From: Actinomycetota bacterium
GTDB lineage: Bacteria; Actinomycetota; JAHEXW01; JAGVPG01
DNA length: 59,318 bases
Reading direction: 5' to 3'
Assembly (NCBI GenBank): GCA_020052375.1
Contig: JAGVPG010000022.1
Span: 1 to 59,318 of the forward strand
Shown piece by piece: positions 1-7,941 of the stretch. The first letter of the stretch is position 1, and every line of letters starts with the position of its first letter. A model generated the notes under the pieces. That model saw nothing but the letters and a program-made list of their open reading frames with translations. It did no database searches and had not been told where the DNA came from. The position numbers and the translations under genes are program-made.

Positions 1-981
1 CACGCATAACCGGACGCCTTCGGCAAACTTCTCTCTATTGAAGCTACGCTTTACGTTTTCCAGCGTATCGACGTTGGCGGATTGCGGGCCTGTTTCTACA
101 CTGACGACTTTAGCCTTCTTAAAAGCGTCAACCGTTTCTTTGTCTATAAGCTCACTCGCTATCTCTATGGTATGAAGCGTTACATCCCTTTCGTTTGTCC
201 TTGTTATCAAGCCGGTCAGTTCTTTGACCTTCGCTTTGTTGAGATTGAAAACCGGGTCTACGAATGAGAAGCTTGTTATGCCGGGGGTCTTCATAAAGAG
301 CTCCAGCTCTTTCCTCGTCCGTCCTGCGGAGAAATGCCTTAGCTTGCGATAGTCCTTTCCTTCATAGCAATACGCGCAATTGTAAGGGCAACCACGATAG
401 GTCTCAAGATAAGCGACTTGATCCTTAGGATATATCGCGCCGGTCAGATAAGGCGAAGGGATCTCGTCGAGGTCCTCGATCAAAGGACGATCCGGGGCCA
501 CGACGACAGTATCCCCTTTTCTATACGCGATACCCGTGATCTTCGATAAATCGGACTTTTCTTTGATATAGAAGGACAACAGTTCAGAAAATGTTGATTC
601 GCCTTCTCCTCGTACAACGATATCCACCGCGAGGTTACTCCGGAGGATGTCCTCCGCCACAGGCCCGACTTCAGGTCCTCCGAGAATGATCCGTACATCG
701 GGCATGACCTGCCTGACGAGGCGGACAAGATCGAGGACCCTCCCTGTGTTCCAGACGTAACAAGCAAAACCGATCACGTCCGGCTTCAATCCGGACAAGT
801 AGAACAGGACCTGTTCGGTGCTATTGCAGTCCATACAGAAATCGACGATCTCGATATTGGCGTTTTCCTGTATCAACTTGTCTTTCACAGCATAGGCCTT
901 CAGGTACCCCAGAGCGAGTGATGTGTAGTGGTTCTGATGATGAACGTTAAACGTAGTCAGCAGCACGTTCTGTGTTTTCAT
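1..981 (-). CDS. B12-binding radical SAM protein (3' part outside window)
   Basis: This open frame has no stop and runs off the window edge, so about 327 N-terminal residues are seen. The first 140 or so resemble a cobalamin-binding Rossmann domain (IGFACYVWN, ILGGPEVGPVAEDIL, VVRGEGE). A radical SAM cluster motif follows: C198, C202 and C205 in CPYNCAYC, the CxxxCxxC arrangement that binds the 4Fe-4S cluster and SAM. This architecture is typical of B12-dependent radical SAM methyltransferases and cyclases; the substrate cannot be told from sequence. The ATG overlaps the stop of the upstream gene as ATGA, which indicates translational coupling in an operon with a radical-SAM-like protein, a glycosyltransferase and a HEAT protein. 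The family call is firm, the reaction unknown. Confidence 0.85.
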   Translation of the reverse strand, partial: MKTQNVLLTTFNVHHQNHYTSLALGYLKAYAVKDKLIQENANIEIVDFCMDCNSTEQVLFYLSGLKPDVIGFACYVWNTGRVLDLVRLVRQVMPDVRIILGGPEVGPVAEDILRSNLAVDIVVRGEGESTFSELLSFYIKEKSDLSKITGIAYRKGDTVVVAPDRPLIEDLDEIPSPYLTGAIYPKDQVAYLETYRGCPYNCAYCYEGKDYRKLRHFSAGRTRKELELFMKTPGITSFSFVDPVFNLNKAKVKELTGLITRTNERDVTLHTIEIASELIDKETVDAFKKAKVVSVETGPQSANVDTLENVKRSFNREKFAEGVRLCV

Positions 982-1745
982 CGTCTTAGACCCACCATCT
1001 CTTTTGCATAGCCGCTCTTTAAGACCGCTTTAAACTCACCGTCTCCATGCATTTTTGTATATTCGACTTCAATACCCTCGCATGACGTCTTGTAAACACA
1101 TTTGCCGCATGCCGCTACGTGTTTTCTTTCCCACTCGTCCTCCATGTAGATCTCCGAGACATGATGTTCGTAGCCGTCCATCAGGCAAAGAGGTATATTC
1201 TCGGTCTGGATCCACACCTGTGTCAGGAGACCGGTCTCTATAGCGAGAGACAGATATGGTGTGACGTCGGACATCTTGACATCGTAGTCGTCAAAAAACA
1301 GTGTTATCCTATCGGTTCTGCACTGGAGGACCATCCTGACAACATCTCCGATGCGTGTGAAGTTGTTCTTAGTAATACTTATCCTGGCTGCTAGATAAGG
1401 ACTGAAATCAGGCTGGCCGTAGCCTTCGAACATCCTTATATTGTTGAAGACCTGAGCAACATCAGTATGAAATTCCGATAGCTCTATCTCGTATTGAAAA
1501 ACGCCGGCATCGATCAATTCTTGCACAAAACCGGCTTCTTGCAGTTTGTGCCCGGTACTCTGGATGCGGATCCTCTTATATCCGGCGGATTTTACAGTCT
1601 CGACGACCTTCATGCAGTCTTCCCTGTAAACAAGGTAGTCCCCGATCAAAACGACGCCTTCGTGACTGCCCGCGTCCGTAAGGTCGTTCTTTATATCATC
1701 AAACGGCCGGTCGGCATCTATATATATCCGTTTAAACTTCAGCAT
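978..1745 (-). CDS. Radical-SAM-like protein without N-terminal cluster motif
   Basis: A 255-residue protein. Its middle resembles the later strands of a radical SAM barrel (GDYLVYREDCMKVVETV, then repeated beta-alpha units), and its C-terminus has a small Cys cluster (CGKCVYKTSCEG, about residues 222-233) reminiscent of SPASM-type accessory clusters. The N-terminus has no CxxxCxxC, so the SAM-binding cluster appears to be missing. It could be a degenerate partner subunit of the downstream B12 radical SAM enzyme, with which it overlaps by ATGA. It overlaps the upstream glycosyltransferase by 14 bases, so it lies within the same operon. The gene is clearly real; the function is unknown. Confidence 0.7.
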   Translation of the reverse strand: MLKFKRIYIDADRPFDDIKNDLTDAGSHEGVVLIGDYLVYREDCMKVVETVKSAGYKRIRIQSTGHKLQEAGFVQELIDAGVFQYEIELSEFHTDVAQVFNNIRMFEGYGQPDFSPYLAARISITKNNFTRIGDVVRMVLQCRTDRITLFFDDYDVKMSDVTPYLSLAIETGLLTQVWIQTENIPLCLMDGYEHHVSEIYMEDEWERKHVAACGKCVYKTSCEGIEVEYTKMHGDGEFKAVLKSGYAKEMVGLRR

Positions 1746-3144
1746 CGGCTCTCACCTTGAAACCTTGTCTTTCCATCCTGCCCCATTCCGTCTTCCTGAA
1801 AATAAAACTAAAGAACCCGCGGATACGCCATAGCACCGTTAATTGCCTGTACCCGAGATTCTCAAAAAAGCCATAGATAAGAAGCCTTAAGAGGTCTCTC
1901 CACTTGATATACCGGACAAAATAGACGTTCTCCAGAAGGATCGACCAGAATGTCAGCAGTATTCCCCAAAGAATAGCGAGTATCGCGAATAAAATCAAGA
2001 ACTCGACTTCAAGATACCTCGTCAAGGCCAGAAATATCAAGTAACCGTAGCCGAAAAGTTCCACGAACGGTCCTATGAGCTCAACGACAAGAAAGAACGG
2101 CATTGCAAAGAGTCCGATGTGTCCGTATCTCGGATTGAAGAGCATCGATTTATGCTGCCATAGAGTCTCGGCCAGACCTCTTTGCCAGCGGCTTCTTTGA
2201 CGCGCCAGATTGCTGAAATCGCTCGGCGCCTCTGTCCATGCAATGGGATATGTCATGAACTGAACCCTGTACTTCCTCTTTTTCCGTCTAAGATATTTAT
2301 GCATGCGCACGAGGATCTCCATATCCTCTCCCACTGTTCCTTTCGAATACCCCCCTACCTCTCTGGCGATATCGGTACGAAATACGCCAAAAGCACCTGA
2401 TAGAAGTACTACGGAGTGAAGCGCGCTCAATGCGGTGCGAGTCATGTTTAAAGCCCGGCTGTATTCTAAGACCTGGAGGACAGGCAATGCGTAGCGGTCA
2501 AGACCCGGGTGTACGACTCTTGCCCTTCGAATATCGCAGCCGTTCGCGATCCGCAGGATACCGCCCGCGGCTATCACTTCGTCAGGCCTCTCGAGGATCG
2601 GCCTGACGATCTTTAAGATCGCGTCTTCCTCCATGATCACGTCGGCGTCGATACTGAAAAAATATTCGCTTCGAGTCACGTTTATACCGGCGTTTAGAGC
2701 GTCCGCTTTCCCGCCCCGCTCCTTGTCCAGGACATAGAGGTTCGACGCCGCGTCCGAGGTATAGTACCCCCTGACCCTTGCTGTCTTGATGTCTTCGTGT
2801 ATCAAACGGTAGACTTTTTTCAATTTGAACTTGTCGATCAACACCTTAAGTGTGTCGTCATCCGACCCGTCGTTTATGACTATGACCATCAGCTTTGGAT
2901 AACGGCACGTCAGCAGGGATTCCACGCTCTCGGCTATGATCCTGTGTTCGTTATATGCCGGAACGATCATTGATATGGACGGAGCCAGTTTCGATTTGTA
3001 CAGGAAGTCAGGGTCTTCTATAAGACTCCGGCGCATCTGCCTGTGCGCTTCGAAGAACGCGATAATATTAAACAAAGTGTAGGTGCCATTGATAAAGATG
3101 AAGTAAGCAAGGATCAAGACCTGTATACTCGTCAGCCTATCCAT
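1732..3144 (-). CDS. Membrane family 2 glycosyltransferase, PgaC/BcsA-like
   Basis: A processive-type GT2 enzyme of 470 residues. One N-terminal membrane segment (about residues 7-28) precedes the GT-A domain, which has the nucleotide-binding DGSDDDT (about 92-98), the DAD metal motif (166-168), a GED acceptor motif and a QRSRWQRG (QxxRW) motif near 315. Several membrane helices follow (about 345-420). Enzymes with this layout polymerise and export beta-linked polysaccharides such as poly-N-acetylglucosamine. The gene lies 2 bases downstream of a membrane HEAT-repeat gene and upstream of radical SAM genes, so its product may be a modified envelope polysaccharide. That last point is inference. 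Confidence 0.88.
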   Translation of the reverse strand: MDRLTSIQVLILAYFIFINGTYTLFNIIAFFEAHRQMRRSLIEDPDFLYKSKLAPSISMIVPAYNEHRIIAESVESLLTCRYPKLMVIVINDGSDDDTLKVLIDKFKLKKVYRLIHEDIKTARVRGYYTSDAASNLYVLDKERGGKADALNAGINVTRSEYFFSIDADVIMEEDAILKIVRPILERPDEVIAAGGILRIANGCDIRRARVVHPGLDRYALPVLQVLEYSRALNMTRTALSALHSVVLLSGAFGVFRTDIAREVGGYSKGTVGEDMEILVRMHKYLRRKKRKYRVQFMTYPIAWTEAPSDFSNLARQRSRWQRGLAETLWQHKSMLFNPRYGHIGLFAMPFFLVVELIGPFVELFGYGYLIFLALTRYLEVEFLILFAILAILWGILLTFWSILLENVYFVRYIKWRDLLRLLIYGFFENLGYRQLTVLWRIRGFFSFIFRKTEWGRMERQGFKVRADAEV

Positions 3145-3146
3145 GT

Positions 3147-4232
3147 CTACGCCACCATCCTGCCTTTCATTATCAGGATCTCTATCGATCTTTCTTTTGC
3201 CATCCCTTGCAGCCCGGAAAGGGCCCGTTCGACAGCATCAAGGCCTTTTGACTCAAACTCGAGAAGGCCTCTTGACGCGGCATAGTTTACTTCCCAAACA
3301 GGATCGGAGAACATCTCGATCAGTCTGTCTATAGCCGCCTCATTCTTAAGCTGTCCCAATGCTTCCGCGGCCTTCTCCCTGACCACCGGACCGTCGTCCA
3401 TCGATAGTTTCATGATAGCCGGCAGAAGTTCTTTGCGATGGCTGTTCGATATGACCTTGCTCATGACAGACTTGACACGATGGCAGTTCTCGACCCTGGC
3501 TCGCTCAGCCAGTAACCCTGCCACCTCATTGTAGTCATCGTCCGGATCGTCCGGTTTTATCAGACTGATACAGCGCGTCGTCCAGTAACGGACTTTTCTT
3601 TCTTTGTGGGTTACATGTTTCGCGAGAACAGGTACCGCCTGTTCTCCGAATGTGATCAGCGTATCCGCGACTTTGTAGCATCTGCTGTCGTCTATATCCT
3701 GGAACAGACTCGCAATGAACTCGATCACCGATTCCGCTTTGAGTTCTCCCAATGATTGAGCCGAAATAGCCCGCACATCCTCATCCGGATCGCGCAAAGA
3801 GACTATCAGTGGAAACACCGCCGTTTTGCTTCCCATGTCACCAAGGATATTCGTTGAAACACGCCGGTGTGACTTTGAGCGACTCTTAAGTTTCCTGACA
3901 TGTTTCTTTACAAGTCCGCTATGTTCCGCAAACCTTGTCAACACATGCCCAAGGTCGCCTTTGACGATGAATAAACGCCTGCTGATGACATTCTGCAGAA
4001 TGAAGGCATCGATCGGGTTTTTTAACTCTATTGGCGGAATACTGAATGACTTGTCGACCGAGCGTTCAAACAAGGTTTTGTCGATGATCGATGAAAAATG
4101 TCGCTGCCGGATCAGTCTAAGTGATCTAAGGATCACGAGCACTATATGCCTTACGAGTATTGCTAAAAAAGTCAATACGGTGATGGCTGAGAATACCAGG
4201 ACGATCACGAACAACGCTTCAGTCGTCAACAT
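3147..4232 (-). CDS. Membrane-anchored HEAT-repeat protein
   Basis: A 361-residue protein with one long N-terminal membrane segment (about residues 8-38), a basic linker, and then repeated alpha-helical HEAT units. The units are recognisable from recurring patterns such as VFPLIVSLRDPDEDVRAISAQSLGEL, here shortened in description to the D-x-D-x-x-V-R-x-x-A-x-x-x-L-G core, seen several times between about 130 and 350. HEAT repeats are protein-protein scaffolds, so the cytoplasmic part probably binds a partner, possibly the adjacent glycosyltransferase or response regulator. It is translated 2 bases before the glycosyltransferase and 2 bases after the response regulator. Confidence 0.8.
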   Translation of the reverse strand: MLTTEALFVIVLVFSAITVLTFLAILVRHIVLVILRSLRLIRQRHFSSIIDKTLFERSVDKSFSIPPIELKNPIDAFILQNVISRRLFIVKGDLGHVLTRFAEHSGLVKKHVRKLKSRSKSHRRVSTNILGDMGSKTAVFPLIVSLRDPDEDVRAISAQSLGELKAESVIEFIASLFQDIDDSRCYKVADTLITFGEQAVPVLAKHVTHKERKVRYWTTRCISLIKPDDPDDDYNEVAGLLAERARVENCHRVKSVMSKVISNSHRKELLPAIMKLSMDDGPVVREKAAEALGQLKNEAAIDRLIEMFSDPVWEVNYAASRGLLEFESKGLDAVERALSGLQGMAKERSIEILIMKGRMVA

Positions 4233-4234
4233 GA

Positions 4235-4639
4235 CTATTGTCTCCCCGTCTTCGTGGCTTTCAGCTTTTTCTTAAGCAGCCCGTCCATCACAGCCTTGAC
4301 CTCGTCAAGATCGCAGGGTTTAGCCAGGTAGGCATCGGCGCCTGCCCGAAAACCCTGGCCGATATCTTCCGGACGCTCGTGCCAGGAAAGGACTATCAAA
4401 GGAAGTCTCTTAGTCACGGGGTCGCCGGCATTACGGATCGCGCGGCATAGTTCGTAACCGCTTGAAGCAAGAAGGACAACACCTGTGATGACGATATCCG
4501 GCGTGTCACGTTGGATCGCTTCCAGCGCTTCGTCGGTAGATAAGACACCTGTTACATCCCAGCCGGCCTTTTCCAGACACCCTTTCATAAGGTGTATGCA
4601 GAGTTGATTTCGCTCTGCGTATAAGACTTTTGGGGACAT
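4235..4639 (-). CDS. Single-domain response regulator
   Basis: A CheY-like receiver domain only, 134 residues, with no output domain. The phosphoacceptor Asp lies in DIVITG (about residue 51) and the conserved Lys in LAKPCD (about 107). It is the first gene of the operon leading to the HEAT protein and glycosyltransferase, so it probably acts on one of them through protein contact rather than on DNA. A GGAG about 8 bases before the ATG supports this start. No histidine kinase gene lies next to it. Confidence 0.85.
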   Translation of the reverse strand: MSPKVLYAERNQLCIHLMKGCLEKAGWDVTGVLSTDEALEAIQRDTPDIVITGVVLLASSGYELCRAIRNAGDPVTKRLPLIVLSWHERPEDIGQGFRAGADAYLAKPCDLDEVKAVMDGLLKKKLKATKTGRQ

Positions 4640-4707
4640 ATGCGCGCTCCTTATTTAAGGATAGTAGCACAGATGCCGACTATTGTAATAGAAGAGAGGC
4701 AGCGAAG

Positions 4708-5190
4708 ATGAATGCCAGATTCACAGCTTATGAATTCATAGAACTCGCGATGGACGTGGAGAAGAACGGTGAGTATTTCTACTCCGAACACGCGAAAAGA
4801 CTACCCAAGGGAGTGCTCAAAGACCTGTTTGTCGATCTAGCAAATCAGGAGACTTCGCATTATGAGTACTTTCAGACTCTAAGAAACCGTATAAAAGGAC
4901 AGGTATGTTACCTTGATTGTCCTGGCAACCAGGAACTCTATATAAAAGCGCTGGCTGATGAGAATGTGTTCGTACGGAGCAAGATCGACGAGATGCTCGA
5001 TGCCGACGAATTTCTGTCAGTCGATGAAATACTTGACTACGCGTTAGACATGGAATACAGCTCGATCATGTTCTATAACACTTTACGGCCTTACCTGACG
5101 CGCCGTGAACGCCCCTTGCTTGACAAGGTCGTCCATGACGAAGGCTCCCATGTCACCTACCTCGAAGGCCTCAAACGCAAGATCGCATAG
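4708..5190 (+). CDS. Rubrerythrin-like ferritin-fold protein
   Basis: A four-helix ferritin-like protein of 160 residues. Two ExxH-type metal-ligand stretches are visible (NQETSHYEYF near residue 52 and HDEGSHVTYL near 148), with further Glu residues in the first and third helices (MDVEKNGEYF, LDMEYSSIMF). This di-iron pattern is typical of rubrerythrin-type peroxide scavengers. The C-terminal rubredoxin domain of classic rubrerythrin is absent. The ATG at 4708 follows GAGAGG and matches the usual family N-terminus; a longer frame from 4630 exists but adds an unrelated leader. It is convergent with the menaquinone operon. Confidence 0.82.
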   Translation: MNARFTAYEFIELAMDVEKNGEYFYSEHAKRLPKGVLKDLFVDLANQETSHYEYFQTLRNRIKGQVCYLDCPGNQELYIKALADENVFVRSKIDEMLDADEFLSVDEILDYALDMEYSSIMFYNTLRPYLTRRERPLLDKVVHDEGSHVTYLEGLKRKIA

Positions 5191-5200
5191 CCCTTAGGAC

Positions 5201-6028
5201 TCACCGTCCATCTTTTAACAAAGTCTCTTTTCGCAAGGTCCCACAGTTGCATGTCATAGATCGTTTCGTTCGCAAGGCCTCAATAATAATCCTGCCCATC
5301 GTCGAAGCTTCATTGAAGAAGATGTCCGTCAGTTCTTCATGTTCCCAATCTTCGCCGACCCCTTCCGCCCTGTTGACCACCAAATAGATGCCTGCGTAAC
5401 AAGCGCCGATCTCACGGGCAAGATAGACCTCCGGACATACCGTCTGACCGATGACATCGCCACCGAGTTTTTCGATCATTCGCACTTCGGCACAGCTTTC
5501 AAAATGCCTTCCGTCCGTCACAACATATACACCCTTGCCGATATGTCTATCGGGATCCAGACCGGAGACAGTCTCTTGAAGGATCGATGTCAGCTTCGGA
5601 CAAAAAGGGTCTCTCATTATAAGTAGATATCGATCCGACAACCTCACGTCTTTTCGTAAGGAGAGATCGATATAGTCATCGGGGACAAAGAACTGGCGCA
5701 TTGCCAGATCATTACGGATAGAACCGACACCGCCCTCCGCAAATAAAGTCTTGACTCCAGCTTGTTCGAAGACCCAGAACACCTGGCGCGAGGCATCCGC
5801 CCGGCTTATTCCTTCCCGCCAACCATGCATTTTAACGGTTAAAACGAGCTGCTCGTCGACAGAAAAAAGTGTGAATTCCGGGCTTCTGCCGAAAGGGGTA
5901 TCAAAACCGGCTCTTTCGATCGTCTTTACATAAGGTAAGCAAAGATCGTCCGGAAAATTCAGCGAGAACGTGCTTGAACCTCCTATGAACCCTTTATCTG
6001 CTGTAGGAATAGAAACGCGATCCATCAT
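5201..6028 (-). CDS. PNP/MTAP-family nucleoside phosphorylase, candidate futalosine-cleaving enzyme
   Basis: A 275-residue member of the MTAP/PNP (family II) phosphorylases: FIGGSS at the N-terminus, the GRSPEFTL region, TLFAEGGVGSIR, DDYIDLS, DGRHFESCAE (compare EGPRFETRAE) and CPEVYLAREIG. It is the last gene of the menaquinone operon, 6 bases after mqnC, where most genomes encode a futalosine hydrolase or MTA nucleosidase. At the base-recognition position it has Asn219 in VVNRAEG, as in 6-oxopurine PNPs (VTNxAAG), not the Asp of adenine-specific MTAP. I infer that it removes hypoxanthine from futalosine. An ordinary MTA or inosine phosphorylase role is possible. The C-terminal CNCG is unusual. 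Confidence 0.75.
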   Translation of the reverse strand: MMDRVSIPTADKGFIGGSSTFSLNFPDDLCLPYVKTIERAGFDTPFGRSPEFTLFSVDEQLVLTVKMHGWREGISRADASRQVFWVFEQAGVKTLFAEGGVGSIRNDLAMRQFFVPDDYIDLSLRKDVRLSDRYLLIMRDPFCPKLTSILQETVSGLDPDRHIGKGVYVVTDGRHFESCAEVRMIEKLGGDVIGQTVCPEVYLAREIGACYAGIYLVVNRAEGVGEDWEHEELTDIFFNEASTMGRIIIEALRTKRSMTCNCGTLRKETLLKDGR

Positions 6029-6034
6029 GCCTTC

Positions 6035-7102
6035 CTAACAGTGAGTCTTCACGAGATTGAATTCCGTGTCGCGCTGGACTGGAATCCTACCGGCACTTTT
6101 TATCATCCGGACCATCTCATCGACGCTCATCTTGTAAGATACACCTGTCGCTCGAACGACATTCTCTTCGATCATTACGCTGCCAAGATCGTTGGCGCCA
6201 AAAGAAAGGCATAGCTGACCGATATCTTTACCCTGTGTGACCCAAGACCCCTGGATGTTGTCGATATTGTCTAAAAACAAGCGTGAGACTGCCAGCATCT
6301 TGATATACGCGAGCGATGACATAGAGCGCCCGCCGAGTTCCGTGTTGCCCGGTTGGTACGTCCAGGGGATGAATGACATAAAACCACCCGTGCGGTCTTG
6401 TAGATCACGTATCTTGGCCAGGTGCTGTACCCTGTCCGTCATAGTCTCGACAGTACCGAGCATCATAGTCGCCGTACCTTTCAATCCGATCGCATGTGCT
6501 TCTTCCATAACATGAAGCCATGTCTCCGAAGAGACCTTGTGGGGACTGACCTTGCCGCGCACGCTATCGACCAGTATCTCGGCACCTCCGCCAGGCAGAG
6601 AATCGAGGCCGGCCGCTTTAAGAGCAGAGAGCGCTTCGCGTACCGCTATCCCTTCGGATTCAGCGATATACGCGATCTCGGGAGGGGATAGACTGTGGAT
6701 CCTCACGTCGAATCTGGCCTTGATGGATGAGAACATGTTCGTATAGTAGTCCAGATGCAAGTCAGGGTTTATGCCTCCCTGCAACATGACTTGAGTACCT
6801 CCCAGATCGATCATCTCGGCGATCTTCCGCTCGATGGTCGATTGGTCCAGAACATACGCCTTGGGATCATCCGGCTCACGATAGAAAGCGCAGAATCTGC
6901 ATCTGTTCCGGCAGATGTTCGTATAGTTGATGTTGCGGTCTATGATGAATGTTGCCACACCATCAGGATGTTTCTCACGCCGGACCGTATCGGCGGCCCG
7001 ACCGAGATCGATCAGATCGCCTTCTTCAAGAAGAGTCAAAGCATCATCCGGCGTCAACCTTCCTCTGTCGGTAACAACTTCAAGGGTGTCTTTTACCTTC
7101 AT
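6035..7102 (-). CDS. mqnC: Cyclic dehypoxanthinyl futalosine synthase MqnC
   Basis: A radical SAM enzyme of 355 residues that cyclises dehypoxanthinyl futalosine in the futalosine pathway to menaquinone. The cluster motif is CRNRCRFC (about residues 63-70), preceded by DRNINYTN and followed by AFYR, both typical of MqnC. The VMLQGGINPDLHLDYY motif and PGGGAEI are also present. The start overlaps the end of mqnA by 4 bases, which fits operon expression. Length and motifs are those of an intact family member. Confidence 0.93.
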   Translation of the reverse strand: MKVKDTLEVVTDRGRLTPDDALTLLEEGDLIDLGRAADTVRREKHPDGVATFIIDRNINYTNICRNRCRFCAFYREPDDPKAYVLDQSTIERKIAEMIDLGGTQVMLQGGINPDLHLDYYTNMFSSIKARFDVRIHSLSPPEIAYIAESEGIAVREALSALKAAGLDSLPGGGAEILVDSVRGKVSPHKVSSETWLHVMEEAHAIGLKGTATMMLGTVETMTDRVQHLAKIRDLQDRTGGFMSFIPWTYQPGNTELGGRSMSSLAYIKMLAVSRLFLDNIDNIQGSWVTQGKDIGQLCLSFGANDLGSVMIEENVVRATGVSYKMSVDEMVRMIKSAGRIPVQRDTEFNLVKTHC

Positions 7103-7941
7103 CCTGTCGCCTCCAAAACATCGTCTATAAAATGCAATGAAGGGATCTCATCCAGAGCGCCGATCTTGCATGCCAGTTCATAATATGTCCGTAACCCTTC
7201 ACGCGCGTCGGGTCCGAAGTCGAATCTTAACCCCCTGAAGTATTCATCGAGAATGAACCTGCTGAAGGGCTCCCACTTCACTGCATGATCACATATCTCA
7301 CCGATATGTTGTTTAGAGTATTCCATAGATCTGCGAAAGAGCATGAATACATGTGTCAAAAGTTCAGGATGCTCTACTGCAAATCCGCGCCTCGCCGCCC
7401 AGACCGCGTATACCATCCGTTTCCCGGTCAGTTTTTTCCATTCCGCACCAAGGTCATAGACAAAAAACCCTTGTCGCTCCACATAATACCGGAGAGCTAT
7501 GTCACCGATCAGAAGAGCGGCATCTGCGGAAGCAAACATATCGGTCACAACAGGTGGAACCACAAGATAGTCCGGCTCGATATCGTAACCCATTTTAAGA
7601 ACGATCTTCGTCAAGACCTGTGAGGTCGCAGATGTGCTCGATAGAGCGACAGTCCTTCCCGCGAGCTCTTCAAGCGGCACCTTGCTCAAAAGAATGATAC
7701 TTCTTACCTTGTCGTCTGAACTCACCGTAAAATCCGGAAAAAGAATAAGAGATCCGCTGTTTCGCGCGTACTCGATCGAGGAGACCGGGGAGATATCCAA
7801 CTTATCCTTTAGAAGCAGATCATTGAGTTCCGTAGGGCTTCCTTTGACCAGATCAAGGTCAAGGATCATATCCCCCTTCACCAGCCCGTAGTACAAAGGC
7901 AGACAGTTCAAGAACTCGATATGCCCGACCTTAGGCCTCAT
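7099..7941 (-). CDS. mqnA: Chorismate dehydratase MqnA
   Basis: A periplasmic-binding-protein-like enzyme of 280 residues that dehydrates chorismate to 3-enolpyruvylbenzoate, the first step of the futalosine pathway. The N-terminus RPKVGHIEFLNCLPLYYGL is characteristic, followed by LVKGSPTELNDLLL, a DISPVSSIEYA stretch and LIGDIALR. I chose the ATG at 7941, which follows an AGGAAAAGAGG purine tract; a longer frame to 8025 adds 28 residues unlike the family. The gene start lies inside the last codons of mqnE, an 11-base overlap. Confidence 0.92.
   Translation of the reverse strand: MRPKVGHIEFLNCLPLYYGLVKGDMILDLDLVKGSPTELNDLLLKDKLDISPVSSIEYARNSGSLILFPDFTVSSDDKVRSIILLSKVPLEELAGRTVALSSTSATSQVLTKIVLKMGYDIEPDYLVVPPVVTDMFASADAALLIGDIALRYYVERQGFFVYDLGAEWKKLTGKRMVYAVWAARRGFAVEHPELLTHVFMLFRRSMEYSKQHIGEICDHAVKWEPFSRFILDEYFRGLRFDFGPDAREGLRTYYELACKIGALDEIPSLHFIDDVLEATG

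Noticed and set aside
480-767. A 95-residue minus-strand frame near the left edge
   Set aside because: It is out of frame with the B12 radical SAM gene that runs through the whole of 1-981 with clear motifs.
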